Shown in pieces: positions 35,355-43,956 of a stretch of DNA of 64,000 nucleotides. Position 1 is the stretch's first letter. Each line of letters begins with the position of its first letter. Both the position numbers and the translations under genes were made by a program. The stretch spans positions 30,218-94,217 of the forward strand of contig NZ_JALLIX010000027.1 in assembly GCF_023242365.1 (NCBI RefSeq). Direction: 5' to 3'. The notes under the pieces were generated by a model. That model was not told where the DNA came from. It made no database searches and was given only the letters and a program-made list of their open reading frames with translations. The DNA comes from Pseudomonas sp. MWU13-2100. Its GTDB lineage: Bacteria > Pseudomonadota > Gammaproteobacteria > Pseudomonadales > Pseudomonadaceae.

Positions 35355-36149
35355 ATGGATCTGGAATTGAAAGGCCGCGTGGCGATCGTCACCGGCGGCG
35401 GTATGGGCATCGGCAAGGAAGTCGCACGTTTTCTGTCCGAGGAAGGCTGCAAGGTGGTGATCTGCGCACGCCGCATGGAGTTTCTCCAACAGGCTGCCGA
35501 AGAGATCAGCGCGCAGACCGGCAACGAAGTACTGGCACTGTACTGTGACACCAATCAGATGTCGGCCGTGTCCGACATGGTCGAAGCCGCGCACAAACAC
35601 TTCGGCCGCATCGACATCCTGGTCAACGGTGCCGCCGCGCCGTCCGGGGTGGTGCGCAATGACATCGAGCATGCTGGCGACGACGAGTTGCTGTCGGACC
35701 TCAACACCAAGGTGATCGGTTACTTCCGCTGCGCCAAGGCCGTTACCCCGCATATGAAGGCCGGCGGCTTCGGTCGCATCATCAACATCGGCGGCCTCAC
35801 CGGGCGCGCCAGCAAAGTGCTCTCGGGGATGCGCAACCTGGCGATCGCCCACATGACCAAAACCCTGTCCGACCAGTTGGGCCCTGCGGGCATCACGGTC
35901 AACCTGATTCACCCCGGCGTGGTGGACACCCCGCATATCCGAGAGCTGTACGAGCGCGAAGGGGTCAAGCAGGGCAAGACCGCGGAACAGGTTGAACAGG
36001 CCTACATCGATGCGACGCCCATTCGCCGCACCCTCGCACCGATTGAAATGGGTTGGTTGATTGGTTTCCTGGCGTCGCCAAAGGCCGGCGCGGTGACCGG
36101 AGAATCCATCGGCATCGACGGCGGGTTGACCCGTGGCATCTATATCTGA
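35355..36149 (+). CDS. Divergent SDR-fold protein lacking the Tyr/Lys catalytic pair
   Basis: 264 residues. The cofactor turn TGGGMGIGKEVAR and the strand HPGVVDTPHI region are normal for short-chain dehydrogenases. The active-site stretch reads GGLTGRASKVLSGMRNL, so aligned positions have Ser157 and Asn161 where YxxxK is expected, and the usual Ser about 13 residues earlier is also not evident. It may bind NAD(P) without classical hydride transfer, or use another acid/base. It sits 26 nt after the aldehyde dehydrogenase and 12 nt before the propeller gene, so it belongs to the operon. Start ATG 35355 has AAGAGGAAA upstream. Confidence 0.85.
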   Translation: MDLELKGRVAIVTGGGMGIGKEVARFLSEEGCKVVICARRMEFLQQAAEEISAQTGNEVLALYCDTNQMSAVSDMVEAAHKHFGRIDILVNGAAAPSGVVRNDIEHAGDDELLSDLNTKVIGYFRCAKAVTPHMKAGGFGRIINIGGLTGRASKVLSGMRNLAIAHMTKTLSDQLGPAGITVNLIHPGVVDTPHIRELYEREGVKQGKTAEQVEQAYIDATPIRRTLAPIEMGWLIGFLASPKAGAVTGESIGIDGGLTRGIYI

Positions 36150-36161
36150 GGAGCATCAGCG

Positions 36162-37202
36162 ATGAGTAACGGAACCCTTTTGGTGGCCACCGTGGGGCAG
36201 GCAGTGATCCGCAGCGCCGACGATGGCCGTACCTGGCACCGCCTGGGCCTGGGGCAGGACCTGGAGTTCGACGCAATCACCCGCTCCTTGAGCGTGCACC
36301 CCGGCGCGCCGGAGGTGATCTACGCCGGCACGGACGTTGGTTTGTGCGTCAGCCGCGATACCGGCGGCCATTGGCAGCGGATCGATTCGCCGTTCAACGA
36401 GCAGACGGTGTGGAAGGTCGCTGTCGATCCGCAGGACGCCCAACGGATTTTCGTCGGCACTGGCGCACCGTCGCGCGCCGTACTGTGGCGGACCCTGGAC
36501 GCGGGTCTCAGTTGGCAGCGTGCGCCGGTGGAAATTCCGGAGTTCTGCGAGGGGGTCAGCCGCCCACGCCTGCTGGCCTTCGCCTATGACCCGACGGACC
36601 GCGACCAGTTGTGGTTCGGCCTTGAGGAGGGCGGGCTGTTCCATTCCCGCGACGGTGGTGACAGCTGGACGCGGGTTGATGATCGGCTGTTGTGGGACTA
36701 CAACTCGGACGTCCACAACATTCTGGTACTGCCCAATCATGGCCAGAAAGTCATCGTGGTGGTCTGCGTCAACGCCGTCTACCGCAGCCTGGATGAGGGA
36801 CTGACCTGGACCGGCATTATCGGTCGAGAAGCCTTCGGCCTGTACTACATGCGCGCCATGAACGCGCCCTTGGGCACGCAAAGCGACCTGTACCTGAGTA
36901 TTTCCGATGGCACGCCGGGTACCACCAGCAAGATCCTGGTGTCCCATGATGCCGCGCTCAGCTGGGAGGTGCTGCCCTTGTTGCAACAGCCCAATTCCTG
37001 TGTCTGGGCCATTGCCTTCAACCCGGAAAACCCGCGACGGATCGTGGCGGGAACCAAGTATGGGCACTTGTTCACCTCCGAGAATGGCGGTGAAAGCTGG
37101 CAGAAACAATGGCGGGAATTCAGTGAGATCGCTGATGTGCTCTGGACCCCCGCAGTGGCGCAGATCAAGGCAGGGCACCAATCCATCGTCAAAAAACACT
37201 GA
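36162..37202 (+). CDS. Asp-box (BNR) beta-propeller protein, no signal peptide
   Basis: 346 residues built from repeated Asp-box motifs S-x-D-x-G-x-x-W: SADDGRTW, SRDTGGHW, TLDAGLSW, SRDGGDSW, SLDEGLTW, a degenerate SHDAALSW and SENGGESW, spaced about 45-50 residues apart. This is the layout of sialidase-like and YCF48-like seven-bladed propellers. No signal peptide or membrane helix is present, so it should be cytosolic, unusual for this fold. Tight spacing on both sides (12 and 11 nt) makes it part of the catabolic operon. Enzyme, scaffold or cofactor-insertion roles are all possible; I cannot choose. Confidence 0.85.
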   Translation: MSNGTLLVATVGQAVIRSADDGRTWHRLGLGQDLEFDAITRSLSVHPGAPEVIYAGTDVGLCVSRDTGGHWQRIDSPFNEQTVWKVAVDPQDAQRIFVGTGAPSRAVLWRTLDAGLSWQRAPVEIPEFCEGVSRPRLLAFAYDPTDRDQLWFGLEEGGLFHSRDGGDSWTRVDDRLLWDYNSDVHNILVLPNHGQKVIVVVCVNAVYRSLDEGLTWTGIIGREAFGLYYMRAMNAPLGTQSDLYLSISDGTPGTTSKILVSHDAALSWEVLPLLQQPNSCVWAIAFNPENPRRIVAGTKYGHLFTSENGGESWQKQWREFSEIADVLWTPAVAQIKAGHQSIVKKH

Positions 37203-37213
37203 GGTATCACGTC

Positions 37214-37672
37214 ATGAAAGTCGAGATCCTTCGTACCCACTTATCGCTCTGGGTAAGTGATCCTGATGTGTCGGCACGCTGGTACGCCGACATCCTGGGC
37301 ATGCATGAAAGTGCCCGGGGCGAAAGCTGGGTCATGATGGCGTTTGCTGGCAAACATCACGACATCGCCTTGATCCGTGCGGAGCCCGGCGCCCATCAGG
37401 GCGGGCTGGGGTTGCAACACTACGGATTGGAAATCGCCGGGGACATGACCACCCTGCGCCAGCTCTACGGCATGTTGTTGGGCAAGGGTGTCGAGGTGGT
37501 GAAGATCACCGACCACGAAATCGGCAATGGCGTGTACTTCAACGACCCCGACGGGAATCGCATGGAGTTTTTTCTTGAGACCGAACACGACGATGCGCGC
37601 GGCAAGGCCCGGTTCAAGGCCGCTGGCGCGCCAAGCCGACATTTCAATCTAGACCCACTGGACCCACTTTGA
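37214..37672 (+). CDS. VOC superfamily metalloprotein, possible single-domain extradiol dioxygenase
   Basis: 152 residues in the two-module beta-alpha-beta-beta-beta fold of the glyoxalase/extradiol family. Metal-ligand candidates are His at RTHLSLWV (residue 9), His at LQHYGLEI (near 76) and Glu at NRMEFFLE (near 118), i.e. the 2-His-1-Glu set. YFNDPDGNRMEFF is the typical last module. Its place between a propeller and a ring hydroxylase suggests ring cleavage of a hydroxylated aromatic, but glyoxalase or isomerase chemistry cannot be excluded. Confidence 0.85.
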   Translation: MKVEILRTHLSLWVSDPDVSARWYADILGMHESARGESWVMMAFAGKHHDIALIRAEPGAHQGGLGLQHYGLEIAGDMTTLRQLYGMLLGKGVEVVKITDHEIGNGVYFNDPDGNRMEFFLETEHDDARGKARFKAAGAPSRHFNLDPLDPL

Positions 37673-37682
37673 GGCAACCCTG

Positions 37683-38285
37683 ATGAAAATCGCGAACTTT
37701 GCGACGTATCACATCCGTAAATGGTACAGCTTTGTCGAAGAAACCCTGGCCAACGAAAGTGGCCAGTTGGCCGATGGCGAGCCGCTGTTCAAATATGCCG
37801 TCGCCGCCGTGATCGCCAACCCCTATGCCGGCCGTTACAGCGAGTCGTTGACAGAGCTGGTGGAACCGTCGCCGCTGTTGGGCGAAGAGTTTGGTCGGCG
37901 TATTCAGGCACTGGCCGGCTCGCGGGAGATTGTCAGTTACGGTAAAGCCTGCCTGGTGGGCAGCCAAGGCGAGTACGAACACGGCAACGCATTTCTGACC
38001 AACCCGGCCGCCGATCCAGTACGCGTGGCGCTGGGCGGTGGCAAATCCTGGGTGCCGTCCACCGGCAAACGTGGCGGCCCGGGTTCAACCATTGATGTGC
38101 CGCTGGCTCACAAGGATGCCCTGTATGTGCGCTCGCATTACGACAGCATGTCGCTGATGTTTGGCGACGGTCCCGCGCCGGATGAGGTGATCGTGATCTG
38201 GGCCTTCGCCACGCGCGGGCGCTTGCACGCGCGGCTGGGCGGCCTGCAGGCGGCGGACGTCAAAGGTATGGATGGGCTGCACTGA
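37683..38285 (+). CDS. AA_synth (amino acid synthesis) family protein
   Basis: 200 residues matching the family named amino acid synthesis in its conserved segments: RKWYSFVEETLANE near the start, AAVIANPYAGRY, GKACLVGSQGEYEHGNAF, and KDALYVRSHYDSM. The family has no firmly established reaction. It starts 10 nt after the VOC gene (ATG 37683) and is 62 nt before the hydroxylase. Its repeated occurrence in catabolic operons suggests an enzymatic step on a small carboxylate, but this is inference. Confidence 0.82.
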   Translation: MKIANFATYHIRKWYSFVEETLANESGQLADGEPLFKYAVAAVIANPYAGRYSESLTELVEPSPLLGEEFGRRIQALAGSREIVSYGKACLVGSQGEYEHGNAFLTNPAADPVRVALGGGKSWVPSTGKRGGPGSTIDVPLAHKDALYVRSHYDSMSLMFGDGPAPDEVIVIWAFATRGRLHARLGGLQAADVKGMDGLH

Positions 38286-38347
38286 TCGCAGGCGCATGGC
38301 CTTTGCGGCACCGGATGAAAACCACAACAAGAAAGCGGTGAATAGCG

Positions 38348-39955
38348 ATGAAGCAGGAGAAAGCCCAGGTTGTCATTGTCGGCGGCGGGCCTAACGGGAT
38401 CACGGCCGCGCACTATATGGGGATGTACGGTATCGACTGCATCGTCCTTGAGCTTGCCGACTGCATACTGCCTTATCCACGCGCGGTGGGCATGGATGAC
38501 GAAGCCCTGCGCGTGCTGCAGGGCATCGGCATCGCCGAACTGGCCGTGCGCGACATGATCTGCGATGTACCGCTGCGCTATTACAACGCTCGCGGTGTGT
38601 GTTTCGCCGAGGTCAAGCCGAGTACCGCCCATTACGGCTGGCCCATGCGCAATATTTTCATGCAGCAACTGCTGGAGGGCACGCTCCGCGAAACCCTGGG
38701 GCAGCGCGCCAGCGTGGTGTTGCGCCAAGGCCATGAAATGCTCGAGCTTGAGCAGGACGGGCAGGGCGTGACCTTGCAGGTGCGCGATGCTCAAGGCGAG
38801 ATCTATCAACTGCGGGCCGACTATGTGATCGGCGCCGATGGCGGACGCTCCACCGTGCGTAAAAAGCTCGGGATCGAGTTGCTGGGGCTGACCCACCCAC
38901 GCAAATGGGTGGTGGTCGATACGGCCAATGACACCCTGGACGCGCCTTACACCGCACTGCATGCCGACCCGCAACGGCCCTTCGTGTGCATCTACCTGCC
39001 GTACCGGCAGCGTCGCTGGGAGTTCATGCTCCTGGAGGGCGAGGATGAGGCGAGGATGTGTGAGGAAAGTACCATTCGTGATCTGATCCGCGGGCATATC
39101 GGCGACGCGGTCGAGCAGTTGAACATCATCCGCATCCGCGCCTATACCCACCATTCCAGAGTCGCGGCGCGGTTTGTCCAAGGGCGTGTGGCGCTGGTCG
39201 GCGATGCCGCGCATATCTCGCCACCCTGGGCCGGGCAAGGCCTCAATTCCGGGCTGCGGGACGTGGCCAACGTCGCCTGGAAGCTGGCGGCGATCGTCCA
39301 GGGGCGGGCCTCGCACGCGATCCTCGCCAGCTACGACCAGGAACGCCGCGGGCACGCCACCGAACTGGTGGCCCTGGCCGACAATATGGGCGCGGTATTG
39401 GGGCTGACCAACCCGCTGATGGCCGGCGTGCGCGACTGGCTGTTCCAGGCGGTGAACAGCGTCGACAACCTGCGCTCGCACCTGCTGGAGTTCAAATTCA
39501 AACCCAAGGCCACCATTACCAAGGGCCTGGTCCATCACGAACGTGCCGAATTGCGTGAGGATGATCTGGTCGGCCAGCTGTTTGTGCAGCCGTCTATCGA
39601 AGATGCCCAAGGGCAGCGTCGACGTCTGGATGAAGTGCTGGGCGACTCCTATGCGGTGCTGGGGTATCGGGTGAACCCGCGCGAGCAACTCAGCGAGGAA
39701 ATGGCCACGTATTGGGCACGCTGGGACACGCGTTTTATTCAGGTCAATCGTTCGCGCAGTGGCAGCGGCCGTCAGCAGCCCTTGACGGCCACGGACGCCA
39801 TCAGCGTGGAGGACGTGGATAATCGCCTGGGCGAATGGTTCTCCAAGGTGCGCGACTGCATCGTGGTGGTGCGCCCGGATCGGTTTGTCGCCGCCATTAC
39901 CACTCCGCAGAGGCTGGAAGGGGTACTGCGCAAGTTGGCGGAGCAACTCTCATGA
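38348..39955 (+). CDS. FAD-dependent aromatic hydroxylase, MhpA-like
   Basis: 535 residues of the class A flavoprotein monooxygenase family. The N-terminal FAD motif VVIVGGGPNGITAAHYMGMYG, a middle ADYVIGADGGRSTVRKKLG (DG motif) and GRVALVGDAAHISPPWAGQGLNSG (GD motif) are intact. It resembles 3-(3-hydroxyphenyl)propionate hydroxylase MhpA in length and layout, so NAD(P)H- and O2-dependent ring hydroxylation of a phenolic acid is expected. Its stop overlaps the start of the hydratase gene (ATGA). No mhpB, mhpC, mhpE or mhpF homologue is present in the window. Confidence 0.88.
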   Translation: MKQEKAQVVIVGGGPNGITAAHYMGMYGIDCIVLELADCILPYPRAVGMDDEALRVLQGIGIAELAVRDMICDVPLRYYNARGVCFAEVKPSTAHYGWPMRNIFMQQLLEGTLRETLGQRASVVLRQGHEMLELEQDGQGVTLQVRDAQGEIYQLRADYVIGADGGRSTVRKKLGIELLGLTHPRKWVVVDTANDTLDAPYTALHADPQRPFVCIYLPYRQRRWEFMLLEGEDEARMCEESTIRDLIRGHIGDAVEQLNIIRIRAYTHHSRVAARFVQGRVALVGDAAHISPPWAGQGLNSGLRDVANVAWKLAAIVQGRASHAILASYDQERRGHATELVALADNMGAVLGLTNPLMAGVRDWLFQAVNSVDNLRSHLLEFKFKPKATITKGLVHHERAELREDDLVGQLFVQPSIEDAQGQRRRLDEVLGDSYAVLGYRVNPREQLSEEMATYWARWDTRFIQVNRSRSGSGRQQPLTATDAISVEDVDNRLGEWFSKVRDCIVVVRPDRFVAAITTPQRLEGVLRKLAEQLS

Positions 39956-40731
39956 ACAGCGGCAATGCGCTGCTTGACCAGCTGCATCAGGCCACGCGCA
40001 CGGCGCAAGCCATTGCGCCACTGGCCCCGGAGGCGATGGATCTGTTTGCCGGGTATGCGCTGCAGCGCCAGGCGCTGGACCGCCGCCAGGCCGCCGGCGA
40101 GCAATTGAGCGGCTGGAAGATCGCCTTCGCCGGCAGCGCCGCGCAAAAGCGCTTCGACCTTGACCAGCCGGTCTATGGCGGTCTCACGGATCGCATGTTG
40201 GTTCAGCCAAACACGGCGCTGACGCTCTCGCGATTGATCCAGCCCAAGCTGGAGATCGAAATGGCGATTGTGCTGGGGCGTACCCTGATGCCGGGTGACT
40301 ACCGCGACGAGGATATTCTGGCCGCCATCGGCGAGGTCGCGCCGGCATTCGAGATCGCCGACTGCCGTTGGCGGGGCTGGAATTTCGGAGTGGGCGCCTT
40401 TCTTGCCGATAACGCGGCGGCGGGGCTTTATTGCCTCGGGCCGCGCATTCCTTTCGATCCGGTACGGCACGCCAGCGTGATGTATCGCCTGGAATGCGGA
40501 GGCGCGCTTTGCGGCCACGGGGATACCCAGGACCGAGAGGAGAGCCCGCTGGCCAATTTCTGCTGGCTGATTCGGCGTCTGCTGGCCGACGGTCAACGGC
40601 TGGAGGCCGGGCAGGTCGTGCTGTCGGGGGCGCTGTTGCCGCCGATGAATATCCAACCCACCACCTACCGTCTGCAGATGTTTGGCACGGAACTGGCTTT
40701 GGTGTTCACGGCGGACACCGCCCCTGTGTGA
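39952..40731 (+). CDS. 2-keto-4-pentenoate hydratase-like protein (MhpD family)
   Basis: 259 residues from ATG 39952, which overlaps the hydroxylase stop as ATGA. Family motifs are GWKIAFAG near residue 50, PKLEIEMAIVLGRTL near 98 (metal-binding glutamates), EVAPAFEIADCRW and the late LSGALLPPMNIQ (in place of the more common tGs.tg). It hydrates 2-hydroxypenta-2,4-dienoates, or as a fumarylacetoacetase-fold relative may decarboxylate oxo-acids. It ends the aromatic operon, before an AraC gene that has its own 76-nt leader. Confidence 0.85.
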   Translation: MNSGNALLDQLHQATRTAQAIAPLAPEAMDLFAGYALQRQALDRRQAAGEQLSGWKIAFAGSAAQKRFDLDQPVYGGLTDRMLVQPNTALTLSRLIQPKLEIEMAIVLGRTLMPGDYRDEDILAAIGEVAPAFEIADCRWRGWNFGVGAFLADNAAAGLYCLGPRIPFDPVRHASVMYRLECGGALCGHGDTQDREESPLANFCWLIRRLLADGQRLEAGQVVLSGALLPPMNIQPTTYRLQMFGTELALVFTADTAPV

Positions 40732-40807
40732 ATGCTGGCTGTCGTCATGGATGACCGAGTCCCTTTCAGGCCGATAAAAACAGCGGGGCCACCGAGGAAC
40801 GACGACC

Positions 40808-41749
40808 ATGCTCGCTGAAGTTCGAACCTTCAATGACTCTCAACAACACGCCGGCTCCATCCGGGGCTGGCGGCAAGTGTATGATCAGCTCGGTCGTGGC
40901 TGCCTGACCAGTGAACTGCGGCAGTTGTCCGCCGATCGCTTTCAGATCTTCCAGGAAGTCCTGGACAAACGTGTGGTGCAGCGCGGCTATGCGCCGAAAG
41001 GTCGGTTGTGCGCGGCCATGTCTTTAGGTAGCGCGCCGGTGGTGCAGGGGCAACAGGTGGGCACTCACAGCGTGGTGCTGTTGCGCGACGCCGAGGAGTT
41101 TGTATTGCACGCACCTGAAGGCATGCACTTCTTCGCGCTCAACGTCGACACGGTACGCTTCGCCAAACTGGCGGCCTTCGAATTGTCCAGCGATCAGCTC
41201 AAGCGCTTGAAGACCACGTCTCAGCTCTGTGTGGATGACGGGTTGCTGTTGCGGATACGCCAGCGTATTCAACCCTTGTTTCATCGCCTTCTGGAGCAGA
41301 CCGACGCTATCAGCCCAACGGCCGAGAAGATGCTGGAGGACGAACTGCTCAACGCGTTCCTCGATTTGTTCAGCCACGCCACCGATGAGGTACGTTGTCG
41401 TCGCGGCAATTTCGCCGTGAGTGCTTACCTGGTCAAGCGCTGTCAGGAGTTGATCGATGCCAGTGGCGATACACCCCTGAGTATTCTCGATCTATGCGAA
41501 CACCTGCGGGTGAGCCGCCGAACCCTGCAGAACAGTTTTCAGTCGGTGACCGGAATGCGTCCTGTCGAATACCTGCGCAATCTGCGCCTCAATGCGGTCC
41601 GCCGTCGTTTGATCGCAACCCCTGCCTGTGTCCAGAACGTCGGTGAGATTGCGGTGGCGATGGGTTTTTTTCATCTGAGCCACTTTGCCGCGCACTACCG
41701 GGAACTGTTTGGCGAGTCCCCGTCCGAAACGCTCAGAGCGATGCGTTGA
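40808..41749 (+). CDS. AraC family transcriptional regulator, EutR-like, second copy
   Basis: 313 residues with the same architecture as the protein at 23245-24219: a cupin-like N-terminus (QRGYAPKGRLCAAMSLGSAP, VVLLRDAEEFVLHAPEGMHFF) and a two-HTH AraC domain (ILDLCEHLRVSRRTLQNSFQSV, GFFHLSHFAAHYRELFGESP). It could regulate the operon ending at 40731 or the oxidation genes from 42783. It is convergent with another AraC gene only 20 nt away. ATG 40808 has GAGGAACG upstream. Confidence 0.9.
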   Translation: MLAEVRTFNDSQQHAGSIRGWRQVYDQLGRGCLTSELRQLSADRFQIFQEVLDKRVVQRGYAPKGRLCAAMSLGSAPVVQGQQVGTHSVVLLRDAEEFVLHAPEGMHFFALNVDTVRFAKLAAFELSSDQLKRLKTTSQLCVDDGLLLRIRQRIQPLFHRLLEQTDAISPTAEKMLEDELLNAFLDLFSHATDEVRCRRGNFAVSAYLVKRCQELIDASGDTPLSILDLCEHLRVSRRTLQNSFQSVTGMRPVEYLRNLRLNAVRRRLIATPACVQNVGEIAVAMGFFHLSHFAAHYRELFGESPSETLRAMR

Positions 41750-41769
41750 ACGTCCACACACAAGTGTGA

Positions 41770-42597
41770 TCAGGCATAACTGATCCGGTCGGCATAGGCG
41801 TTCTGCGCCATTTTGCGTTGGTAGTCGCAGGGCGTGGTGCTGACCAGTTTCTTGAAGTCGCGCAGGAAGTGCGATTGGTCGGCAAAGCCCAGGTCGAGGG
41901 CCAGCGTCGAAAACGATACATCCTGTTGGGTATTGAGGGTTTCCAGGGCTGCCTGGCAGCGGATGATTCGGCAAAAGGTCTTGGGCGACATACCAGTGTC
42001 CTGGCTGAACTGTCGGTGCAGCGTGCGGCTGGTATAGCCGCTGAGGTCTTCCAGTTGCCGAATCCGAATATCACCGCGATGGCGTAGTGCCTGCTGAATG
42101 ACCATGGCCGTAAGGGTTGACGTCTTACCCATCAGGCGCGGGGCCAGGTAGTCGTTGAACAGCCGCATTTGCTCGGCCAACTGCGGTGTCTGAACGATAC
42201 TTTCGAAGATGCGCTGGGCAAACCCCGAGACCTCCAGCAGGTCGAGCTCCCGTTCGGTCAATTCCTCGGCCAGCACATTGATGAAACCGGGAATGACACC
42301 CGGTGAAAAGCGCACGCCAAAGTAGTGATGGTTCTGGTGCAACTCGACCGCCTGGGCGGCCAGCGGTGTGCCACAGATCCTGGCGCTGGGGCGCGTCGCA
42401 TCACAGTCGAAAACAATGTCCACGCAACCGTCCGGCACGGCCAGTAGATTGGTCGATTGCGCCACATCGAAGGCATAGAAATGCGAGATCGCCGGGTGCT
42501 CGGAGGGCATGACCGAATACCGTGAAGAGTTGAGCACGAACCAGGGTTGTTCGTTTGCCGTGTGCTGCCGGGGAGTCGGCGCGCGCTGTTTGATCAT
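41770..42597 (-). CDS. AraC family transcriptional regulator
   Basis: 275 residues, a different subgroup from the two EutR-like proteins: N-terminal LLAVPDGCVDIVFDCDATRPS and HHYFGVRFSPGVIPGF mark the DUF6597/AraC-binding-like domain, and the C-terminal 100 residues carry IRIRQLEDLSGYTSRTLHRQFSQDTG and LGFADQSHFLRDFKKL HTHs. It is divergent from the OCD-like/RidA/flavoenzyme genes, 185 nt away, so it is their probable regulator. The effector is unknown. Confidence 0.9.
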   Translation of the reverse strand: MIKQRAPTPRQHTANEQPWFVLNSSRYSVMPSEHPAISHFYAFDVAQSTNLLAVPDGCVDIVFDCDATRPSARICGTPLAAQAVELHQNHHYFGVRFSPGVIPGFINVLAEELTERELDLLEVSGFAQRIFESIVQTPQLAEQMRLFNDYLAPRLMGKTSTLTAMVIQQALRHRGDIRIRQLEDLSGYTSRTLHRQFSQDTGMSPKTFCRIIRCQAALETLNTQQDVSFSTLALDLGFADQSHFLRDFKKLVSTTPCDYQRKMAQNAYADRISYA

Positions 42598-42643
42598 GGT
42601 CGCACCTTCGATGGACAGCGATAGGAGAATTTTCAGGCATTAA

Positions 42644-42754
42644 ATGCGCCAACTATTGCGCGTGGGCCAACTGCGCATGTCCGAAATCTACAATACCGCC
42701 GAAGACCGCCACCTGATACTCGACGTCGATAGCGTGGAGCTGCGCCTACCGTAG
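42644..42754 (+). CDS. Possible 36-residue small ORF or gene remnant
   Basis: ATG 42644 to TAG 42752-42754 encodes MRQLLRVGQLRMSEIYNTAE and a further 16 residues ending ELRLP. Codon choice is normal for the region. AGGAG lies about 18 nt upstream and AGG about 9 nt, neither ideally spaced. It looks either like a short leader-type peptide of the OCD-like gene 29 nt downstream or like the C-terminal scrap of a lost gene. No homology is recognised. Confidence 0.3.
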   Translation: MRQLLRVGQLRMSEIYNTAEDRHLILDVDSVELRLP

Positions 42755-42782
42755 CGATATCACCTTCAGCCCGAGAATAACT

Positions 42783-43922
42783 ATGTCTACAAATACAAAA
42801 ATCGACTTCATCTACCTCTCCGAGCAGGACATGATCCGCGCGGGCGTGACCGATATGCTGGCGTGCGTGAATACGATGGAGGAGATGTTCGGCCTGCTGT
42901 ACGCCGGCGACTATCGCATGGCCGGCCCGAACAATGATTCCCATGGCGCGATGGTCATCTTCCCGCAGGATTCGCCCTTCCCGAACATGCCCAAGCCCAC
43001 CGCCGACCGCCGCATGATGGCCATGCCCGCCTACCTGGGCGGCAGCTTTTGCACCGCAGGCGTGAAGTGGTACGGCTCCAATATCGCCAACCGCGAAAAG
43101 GGCCTGCCGCGCTCGATTTTGATGTTCACCCTCAACGACCCCGACACTGGCGCACCCTTGGCCCATATGTCGGCCAACCTGCTGTCCGCCTACCGCACCG
43201 GTGCGATTCCCGGCGTGGGCGCGCGTCACCTGGCACGCCAGGACTCGAAGGTCGTCGGCCTGCTGGGCCCGGGCGTGATGGGCAAGACCACGCTGGCGGC
43301 GTTCATCGCGGTATGCCCGCATCTCGACACGCTGAAGATCAAAGGTCGTGGTCAGAAGAGCCTTGATGACTTTATCGCCTGGGTCAAAGAGACCTACCCA
43401 CAAATCACCACGATAAAAGTGGTCGACACCCTTGAAGAGGTGGTCCGCGACTCGGACCTTGTTACTTATTGTAGCTCCGGCGAGGTGGGCGACCCCTCGA
43501 ACTACCCAATTGTGAAGCGCGAATGGGTCAAGCCGGGCGCGTTCCTGGCGATGCCGGCGTCCTGCTCCCTTGACGAGGGAATGGAACAGCCCGACGTGCG
43601 CAAGGTGCTGGACAACACCGGCCTCTACCAAGCCTGGTTTGAAGAACTGCCCAAGCCCGCGCATCACTGCGTGCCGGTGATTGGCGTGCGCTTCATGGAC
43701 ATGATCGCCGAAGGCAAGATGCAACTCGAAGACGTCGAGGACATCGGCAAGATCATCGCCGGCGCCGCGCCAGGCCGTAAGAACGATGAAGAAGTCATCA
43801 TCATGTCGGTGGGCGGCATGCCCGTGGAAGACGTGGCCTGGGGCACGGTCGTGTACCGCAACGCGATCGAAAAAGGCATCGGCGTCACCTTGAACCTGTG
43901 GGAAACCCCGGTGCTGCGTTAA
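42783..43922 (+). CDS. Ornithine cyclodeaminase/mu-crystallin family protein, tyramine oxidase subunit B-like
   Basis: 379 residues. The NAD-binding Rossmann region KVVGLLGPGVMGKTTLAAFIAVCP sits near residue 155, after the substrate part with RRMMAMPAYLGGSFCTAGVKWYGSN (Lys candidate in GVKWYG). This is longer than standard ornithine cyclodeaminase (about 350) and matches a Pseudomonas group annotated as tyramine oxidase subunit B. It probably reduces or binds an imine. It starts the four-gene set with RidA, a flavin oxidase and a hydrolase, which together suit amine or amino acid oxidation with imine handling. Confidence 0.82.
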   Translation: MSTNTKIDFIYLSEQDMIRAGVTDMLACVNTMEEMFGLLYAGDYRMAGPNNDSHGAMVIFPQDSPFPNMPKPTADRRMMAMPAYLGGSFCTAGVKWYGSNIANREKGLPRSILMFTLNDPDTGAPLAHMSANLLSAYRTGAIPGVGARHLARQDSKVVGLLGPGVMGKTTLAAFIAVCPHLDTLKIKGRGQKSLDDFIAWVKETYPQITTIKVVDTLEEVVRDSDLVTYCSSGEVGDPSNYPIVKREWVKPGAFLAMPASCSLDEGMEQPDVRKVLDNTGLYQAWFEELPKPAHHCVPVIGVRFMDMIAEGKMQLEDVEDIGKIIAGAAPGRKNDEEVIIMSVGGMPVEDVAWGTVVYRNAIEKGIGVTLNLWETPVLR

Positions 43923-43956
43923 GCCGCCCAACACTTACTTTGACAAGGCATTCGAC

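Noticed and set aside
38138..39946. A 602-codon minus-strand frame opposite the hydroxylase
   Set aside because: No recognisable motif and a biased composition; the plus-strand FAD motifs are unambiguous.
42633..43934. A 433-codon minus-strand frame opposite the OCD-like gene
   Set aside because: Low-complexity His-rich translation without domain signals; the plus-strand frame has a clear Rossmann motif.
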